Shown piece by piece: positions 57,016 to 64,000 of a DNA stretch of 64,000 bases; the first letter of the stretch is position 1; each line of letters starts with the position of its first letter. Origin of the DNA: Whitmania pigra (lineage: Eukaryota; Annelida; Clitellata; Hirudinida; Haemopidae); contig JAJTWR010000263.1 of the NCBI GenBank assembly GCA_021613335.1, positions 3,236,501 to 3,300,500 on the forward strand, read 5' to 3'. The position numbers and the translations under genes are program-made. Below the pieces are notes generated by a model. It was not told where the DNA came from and ran no database searches. It worked only from the letters and a program-made list of their open reading frames with translations.

Positions 57016-58760
57016 ATTGGCATTTGAGCAAGAGTCAGGGAACCCAAATTCATCAGCCAGAACATCAAAGCTGATCTCAGGTCAATGTATATATGCAGGA
57101 TTCTACGCTCATCGGAGCTAGGTGTGACAACTGATCGTTGCAGAGTGCTCTTTGAGAATGAATCTCCATGAGTGTAGCTCCACATTACACCATGAAGGAG
57201 GTTTAACGGGGTTCAAGGTTATCGTCAGCATCTCCTGTGAAGAAAGAAATCTTTGGGCCTCCTCATCACCATATGCACCGGGAGACAGCGGCGTAGTTTA
57301 CGCCCGGGGACAAACTATAAAAAGTGGCGCCCCCCATCCACCTCGTTTAATCACATTTTTCTATTACATCGAATAGAGAAAAAATTAAATTTTAATGAAA
57401 CATTGTATTTAAAGAAGTAAATTTATAGAAATTATATTGCATGACTCATTCAATGACTACAAAAGATTTTTTTTTTCTTGATTTTGATGTCGCAAAGTGG
57501 ACACAAGCAAAATTTTTCAAATGTCTCTTTTGCAACTCTAAGAAGAGCAAGATCACTTAGAGCAGTGGTACACAATTTTTTTTGGCAGAGGTCTAGAAAC
57601 AGAAATCGGAAAACCTCCGGAGGCCGAGAAAAAAAAGACAGTGTAAAATAGATTCCATGTTTTATATCTCATCAACATCAAGACAATGCAAGCACAGGAG
57701 AATAAGGATTAAGTTTTGAACTAGATTAGCTGATGTTCATAGAAAATAATTACAATTTTAAGTTGACGAGAGTACACAACGCAGCGGCTAAGGCTGCATG
57801 TCTGCAATAAGTTTTGAGATATCAGGCTGTTCGTAGTTTGCAATTGGAACTGCTACTGTTGTTAATAAAATTTGCAGTGAAATTATAAGATTTGGAAATA
57901 AGTCATTTTCATAAATTGCAATAAACCAAGAAGATCCAATGGAGTTTCTGATAGAACTTCATTCCGGTTACTGAGCAGTATTTTGCAATCGCCAATTTCC
58001 GTAATAAGTTCGTGCCCATTGGTGTCTTAGTAATTTCCAAAGCAAGTGGAGTGACGTACATACAGCTGACACGTCTTAGTAATTCTCACACTGCTGTTTT
58101 TCTTGTCATAACTGATTCTAGCAAAAATGAGTGAAATGAAATAGAGCAAAGACATTGATTTATTTTTTTAAATAAATAAAACCGCAGTAACCTAATAGAA
58201 AATGCTTTACGATTTTATGAAAATTATAATATAAATCACAATCTAATCAACTCAATGAGATTTAAATAATAAAATCAGATTTTTTGATTTGTTTTATTTA
58301 ATTATTTATTTATTTGATTATAGTCCGTGCAGTAACTGAGATGAAGGTTTGTTTTAATAAAAAAAATCATGATTTATATCCACCCTGCCTAGAGGTGTCC
58401 CAGGTAATGAACTATAAAATTTCCTCCTCCTGGAGTTGTTTTTGTTAATTTAATGCTATATTTTTTCTCCATATTACTAATTTAAAAATTTTTTAATTTG
58501 TAAGCTTGGCCAATAGAGCTGCACTCCTACATGTTATGGTAGCAGCAACAGTTGCAATGTGTTCTCAACCCTGTCTACTTTGCCACAGGCATGGGTTACA
58601 TATAAATGGTAGATCAGTTTATAAAATATACCTTTTTATTAGGTTAAGAAAGGCACTCAATAGATTGGATAATTCCTCAAAATTGAATGTCAGCAAGTCC
58701 TACAAACACCAATGAAAACAAAAAAGTTTCTTCAACATAGTCAAACAGTCAGAAAACTTT
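57016..58760. other. Intergenic, TBCCD1 3' flank
   Basis: No exon is supportable. The right end should contain the TBCCD1 3' UTR. Small plus-strand frames (57152-57376, 58506-58715) have no family motif or splice context. Confidence 0.35.
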
Positions 58761-59617
58761 TCATGTTGTCTTCTCATACAGAAAAGGAGATTCATTTTGA
58801 TCTGAAGAGGTTGCAAGACTTTCCAGATATCCTGCATAACCAGACATCTGTAAGAACTCCTGAAAAAAGAAAGCCAACCCTCCTTAAGACTTCAATATTT
58901 TGAAATTATAAATTACTGGCTGAGATCCTATAGTACTGCCCAGGTAACATTACTCTTCAAACATCAGACTCACTTCTTCATTTATAGTAATTAAATTTAA
59001 TTGAATGGTTTGTTTTAATGAAGTGCACTTTTGAAGTGTTTTAGGATAAGATATTCTTGAATTTGCACACATATAATAATTACTTGTATTTTCAGCTTGA
59101 GAACATGTCAAATAAAATAAAAAATTGCAAAAAAATAATAAATTGAATGCCTTTATTTGTAGGATTTGTTGAACTTAAATAATATAATAAATAGATTGTG
59201 TATAAGGACATGTTTAAAATGTCATTTTAAAAACATTCAATCATTTCCAAGTAGTAAGACGTCAAACCTGAAATTTAGACTGAACTGATTCATGTAGAAG
59301 TTTCTTTTGATCAGAATTTAAAGTAGCTTCATTCAAATATTTTTGCCATTCCTCAAGTTTCCTCTTCCTTTGTACCAGGGCACGTTGGTACCTCACAGGA
59401 AGACCCAATGGGATATCCTGTTTATTGAGAAGATTTTCAATTCAAAATTTGATTTTAACTACTTGATGACATAGCTAAAAATCAATTCTTAAAAGATTTC
59501 AATGGGTTTATTTTGCTTTTATAACACTTGCCTTTTTATGCAACAAAGTCCACGATAATAATACAAAAGTAATATTATTAAATTATTTGTAAAATAATAA
59601 ATAATCATATGTAATCA

Positions 59618-59701
<84 letters not shown>

Positions 59702-62700
59702 GTGTTTAGAAACGCTTATTTATGAAATTCTATATTTTGTTCAATGAATGAAGCCTAACAGAAATAATCATGAAAAAGTTTACTTTGGTTCTGCCTTCCA
59801 TTTCAAAAGGAATTTCAAAAGGATAAAAGTCTGATGGTTTCTGAAGCTCAAATACCTTTCCTTCTGTGACATTTCCAGTCCCTTAGACAAACAGATGCAA
59901 AGTAAATCATTAAGTTTCGGTTATACAAACTCTTTCAAGTGGCTAAGAAATCGAATTCCTAAAAAGAGCCACACCAAGACAAAAGCCTTAACCACTGCAT
60001 TAGGAATACCCAGTTATTAAGAACATTTTAAACACATAAAATGATGTTCCATAAAAAGAGTTTTCACTTTTAGAAAAAACTTTAGTAATTAAATGTTAGA
60101 TATCAAATCAGAGAAGCAACCATTAGTACTGCACTTTGTAATGTAAATTTATAAATGTTCCCATCCACAATAACAATGATAAGTGTATTATAAATGAAAA
60201 TAAATCCATAGAAACAGCTAACCACCTAAAATTATTGGAGAATCCCAAAGATTGACAACTGGAGACAGTCCTGAGACACACATGTGCTCCTCAAGCTGAG
60301 GGTAGAAAGTATGGTAAGGACCAAAGATGAGTTGAGAGTTGTTGTTGAACAACAGGGGAGTGTTTGGTGTCAACATATGTATGTTGCATGACTTGCATCC
60401 TCTGATGAATTATCAGTTATTATCAAAGATATGCAATGAGGCGACATGCAATCATCCATTAATGGTGGAACACTTAGCTACATGGCAATCACTATTTTGA
60501 AAACAAAATCTTGTTATCATCTTCATCCCAACATCCCTAATTCAAATAAAAATACTAACTGAGCAGAAAATCTTCGTGTAACACCAATCACTGTTATCTG
60601 TTCACACCTGTTCAGATCTATAGAGGTTTCCACAGCACCAAGAACTATGGTGCTCCTCTGACATTTCTCAATGATCACAGACCTATCATCATCATCATCA
60701 TCATCATCATCCAGTGATAAGCAACATAATAAAATATCCAGAACATTATTGGTTATTCATATCTCTCATAGTTGCTGTTGCAGATTAGAATAAGAGCAAT
60801 TATGTTTCTGAAGTTAAGTGAAATTCAAAATATTTGAATTCAAAAATGGTAATGACAACCTCAGTGGTGAGAGCAAATATATGAACGAGTTGTTGCATCT
60901 ACTGATCCTCACTGATGACCCTTCTAATGTACCTGAACTCTGATAAAATTTTAGATTTTTTCTGGGATTTGTTTTGCATTTAGGATTAAAAACGATTATA
61001 ATGATTAACATAATTACATATTATTTACAAATGTTATTTAGAATTAATATCATTTTAATTAACAAATTTAAATTTGTGAAATATGAGTTCCATTACTGCA
61101 ACTCACTCTGGCAATGGTTGTCTTGCACATTTGGTTCAGAATAATGAGTTTGTTGCTGGAATTTCAGAAAATTACTCTAATTAGTAATATGTGCAACAAC
61201 TTATGATTGTATAATATAACTGTATTTCCATATTCAGCGGTAATGGCAACAGGTACAAATGGTTAACAGAAAGTGACTCCGATTCTCTGCTTATGGTACT
61301 ATATATATATAGGACTATTACATAATTACAATTTATTATAAAAATGCTAGTTTTATGTGGTTATATTTATTTAAATCAGTTCACTCATTGTGAACAAATA
61401 TATTCACCCACTTTTAACTCTAAATGAGGTTCCTCTCAATATGCTACATGTTACTCACACATTATGCTAAATTCATCATGTGGAAAATTTATCACAAAAA
61501 TTCATTACCTATATTTGAACATTGCAAATACTTCTAAATTCTTAAAATTAAAATAATAATTTTTGGGTGATGAATTTTCCAGATACTGTTACTCACCCTC
61601 TTGAATGTTCCTTGGGCACAAAAACAGCATTTGTCAGAATGTTACCCTTCTTTGCTTCACTCCACTTCTCTCTAGACTCCCCTGAATAAATTATGCAAAT
61701 CAAGGAACATTGTTATAGCCAACCACAAAAAAATTTAAATGGCAATATTTGAGTATTATATGATTAAATAAACCTAAAAACTGATGATTTTTGTGAAGGG
61801 TTTCATCATTTTTTATAAGAATGTAATATTTAAATTATATTACCTAAATGCACCATTTCATCATATTTTATAAAAAATATAATATTTGTAATGATAACTT
61901 TATTTGTATAGCACCATAAGCGTAATCGTCAGGGGTGCTCAACCATTTATATAGCGCTGTGTCCAAGGGATGCTTTGTAGCCGTGCAAGTTGGGTCGTGA
62001 ACAAGACACATACCGACTATTGCTTTTACAGTCTTTCGCAGGCTACCCTCTGAGCCAACTTGCACACCATTTGCTATTTGCTAACATTGACATCCTCCAC
62101 CAATTGATTTCAAAATTATGAAATGTTACAAGACAAGATGACAATGAAAAGTAGTCTTAAACTGAGTTAATCCAAACCTTGTAGAGGCCAGCATAGATTT
62201 CTTCCTTGTGACAAACAGTTGGAAGTGCCAAAAGGATTTTGAGTCAAATTGGACCGTAACCAAGTCTGCAAGCCTTTGAAGGAAAAGCTGGCTGTTGTCT
62301 GTCCATAAAATAAAGCTCATTTTAAGAGTGCCTTTATATCATAGGGTTTGCATAAATTCTTACTTTCATGTAAGCTCGTGAATGTATGATTTGCATTAAA
62401 AGATGTATTCTACCTTGCAATAACCAGTTTTCTGAGCTTGCAAAATAGCCAATTCTTTCAATGGCTTGATGTCTCTGCAAAAAATAATTTATAATTTAAC
62501 TTTTAAATACAATTAATGATTAATAAAATTGTAGTAAAATTAATTGAAAGTATAGTGTTTAAATGCAGCTAAGTAAAATTTGGATCAGAAACAAGGGGAT
62601 ATAATCATGCATATATCTATAATCTATTATAGAATGGAGATAACCTCAAACTAAATATGAAATAAAATTGCTTTGATAATGACTCATTTGAATAAGAAAA

Positions 62701-64000
62701 TTGTAATATAGGCCAGAATGCTAATAATAGCAAATATTTTGCAAGAAAAATAAATACTATGTTAAATTTATCCATCACTTGGGTTACTGTTACTCCTCTG
62801 AGTATCCATGGTGAGATTATTAATTTTTTAGACCCATTCCATAAGAAATAACCAGATAGTGCATAATTTGAATTAATGTAATTACTTTAAGTTTTTAATT
62901 GTAATCATCAAATAAATAATAAAAAAATATGCAAGAAAGCTTCAGCATGAGAACATTGTTTTTTTTATGAGAGGAATTATAAATACTTGGAAAGTATTTC
63001 AAGAAAAGACTTTAAAAAAAAATATGGCTTGTTATAATTAAATTACATACAATAATAGTTGTGGGATCAGAGAATATGAGGCAAGCACTGCTTACTTGGC
63101 TTTATTGATGGATCCAACAATGAAAAATTCCAAAGCCTCGAGAGATCTGAGAGGAACGGTTGCATCCTTTTTGTTCTGTTGACCATCTGAAGAAGCAAGC
63201 ATCCCATCAATCACTGGATTCAGGGTTAATAATACAAAATATTATCCAATTTACAAAAATAACTTAAATTAACTGAAAATTCAGAAATAAAAGCATTAGT
63301 TTCATAAATAAACGTATTTATTGAGTTAGCATTCATTTGATCACATTTAATTTTTTCAATATATAAGTTAATATTTAAGAAGTAACTTCATATCTTAAAA
63401 TATTTAAAGCTCACTGACAGTCAAATTTTTGTGAAATATTATTTCGACATAAGAAATGATAAGTTATAATAATTTAAAATTGTTAGTATTGATGCATGCA
63501 TCAACCACTCCACCTTCGACAACCAACAGATCGAGGATGTCGTTGAGGTTGTTCATAACAAAGTTCAATTGGGCACTCTCATCAGATCCCTGTTAGTAAA
63601 TGTTTTCAATTGAATTCTTATACAATTAGTAGCGTTTGATTTTCAATTCATCGAATTACCAAATAAAAATATTAAACAAATAGTAATGAAAATGATTAAG
63701 TTAAATTAAGCTTAATAATACAAATTAATTGCATGGTACCATTTACATAACATTAGGACACTAAAACAGAACAGGAACTGGTAAACATGGAGAAGCTTAT
63801 GAATACAAAAAATTAAATTCTAAATGCAATGAAACCAATGAACCATTTAAAAGTATTTATTTATTTTAGCGATTATTCAAATTAAATCCAACCTTGTATC
63901 CAGAGACATTCAATCGACTGTCTATATCTGGAGATCTGGTTCTTGATGGCCATCTGTATTATTTATTATGATGTCACAAAGAAACTTTTATCAATTACCA
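58761..64000 (-). CDS. TBCCD1: TBCCD1-like TBCC-domain protein, 5' end beyond the window
   Basis: Thirteen exons join in phase into the C-terminal 431 or so residues: 63953-63893, 63589-63514, 63213-63096, 62474-62414, 62298-62178, 61681-61597, 61155-61107, 60939-60860, 60682-60560, 60401-60226, 59881-59784, 59417-59268 and 58859-58761. Recognisable blocks in order: FKGLQTWLRSNLTQNPFGTS, TTIARSSGTLEGSSVRI, CNNSFIYLLSPLRSVIIEKC, the beta-helix run STIVLGAVETSIDLNRCEQI, IFGPYHTFYPQLEEHM, FYPFEIPFEMEGRTKDIPLG and LPVRYQRALVQRKRKLEEWQ. TBCCD1 is related to tubulin cofactor C and RP2. In animals and algae it localises to centrosomes/basal bodies and helps position centrosome and Golgi. About 150 N-terminal residues are missing to the right. 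The last small exon (EFLQMSGYAGYLESLATSSD) replaces the short open-frame ending seen if splicing at 59268 is ignored. Confidence 0.92.
59618..59701. repeat. (AAT)n microsatellite in TBCCD1 intron
   Basis: About 84 bases of AAT repeats with one interruption, lying between exons 59881-59784 and 59417-59268. Confidence 0.95.
60684..60711. repeat. (ATC)n microsatellite abutting a splice acceptor
   Basis: Nine ATC repeats (GAT on the gene strand) sit immediately upstream of the acceptor of exon 60682-60560, so the gene-strand sequence runs GATGATGATAG directly into the exon and replaces the usual pyrimidine tract. Confidence 0.85.
61891..62070 (-). repeat. tRNA-derived SINE copy in TBCCD1 intron
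   Basis: On the minus strand the sequence opens GCAAGTTGGCTCAGAGGGTA (A-box-like), then GTTCACGACCCAAC (B-box-like), and ends with a GCGCTATATAAATGG ... GGTGCTATACAAATAAAG tail. It shares these blocks with 15445-15600. The 22-base start block also occurs in inverted form near 28707-28730. Confidence 0.65.

Noticed and set aside
58712..58903. Plus-strand frame starting MKTKKFLQHSQTVRK
   Set aside because: It lies antisense over the final TBCCD1 exon, which has a good acceptor and family similarity.
60814..61011. Independent 65-codon minus-strand gene
   Set aside because: Its core CNNSFIYLLSPLR is exon 60939-60860 of TBCCD1; the rest is intron read-through.

Overview
The window is nuclear DNA of an invertebrate-type animal. 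It is AT-rich, its genes are split by many short GT-AG introns, it has TTA/AAT microsatellites and tRNA-like SINE copies, and every protein I could name is a conserved metazoan (mostly pan-eukaryotic) one. I cannot fix the phylum from sequence alone. All gene models below were built by hand from splice signals, reading-frame continuity and remembered family motifs; no alignment was run.

Left half (1-30 kb), a dense housekeeping block: CNOT3 (5' end only, minus), NDUFAF3 (minus), NDUFS7 (plus), PEX10 (minus), a 22-exon INPP4-type phosphoinositide 4-phosphatase with an N-terminal PH domain (plus), SLC35E1-like transporter (minus) and NDUFB9 (plus). Three of the gene pairs are head-to-head with only about 0.4-0.55 kb between start codons. 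One of these pairs joins a complex I assembly factor (NDUFAF3) with NDUFS7, a subunit of the module that factor helps to build.

Middle (30-44.4 kb), a transposon graveyard: a GC-rich, 5'-truncated non-LTR retrotransposon with a restriction-like endonuclease (minus, broken by two stops and a frameshift), a 1.3-kb terminal-inverted-repeat element, a 182-bp tandem duplication, and a kilobase-scale imperfect inverted repeat. Between the arms of that repeat sits a 1480-bp hAT element with a perfect 8-bp target duplication, itself interrupted by a 160-bp MITE that has its own perfect 8-bp duplication.

Right (44.4-53.4 kb), the most striking feature: a signal-peptide exon followed by about 30 tandem copies of a 284-bp unit. 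Each unit is one 129-nt EGF-domain exon plus a 155-nt intron. All exons are flanked by phase-1 introns, and introns are nearly as well conserved as exons. The array ends in a decayed unit that runs into a mariner remnant, and I found no terminal exon. After a second hAT element (1334 bp, 8-bp target duplication) the window closes with 13 exons of TBCCD1 (minus), whose 5' end lies beyond the right edge.
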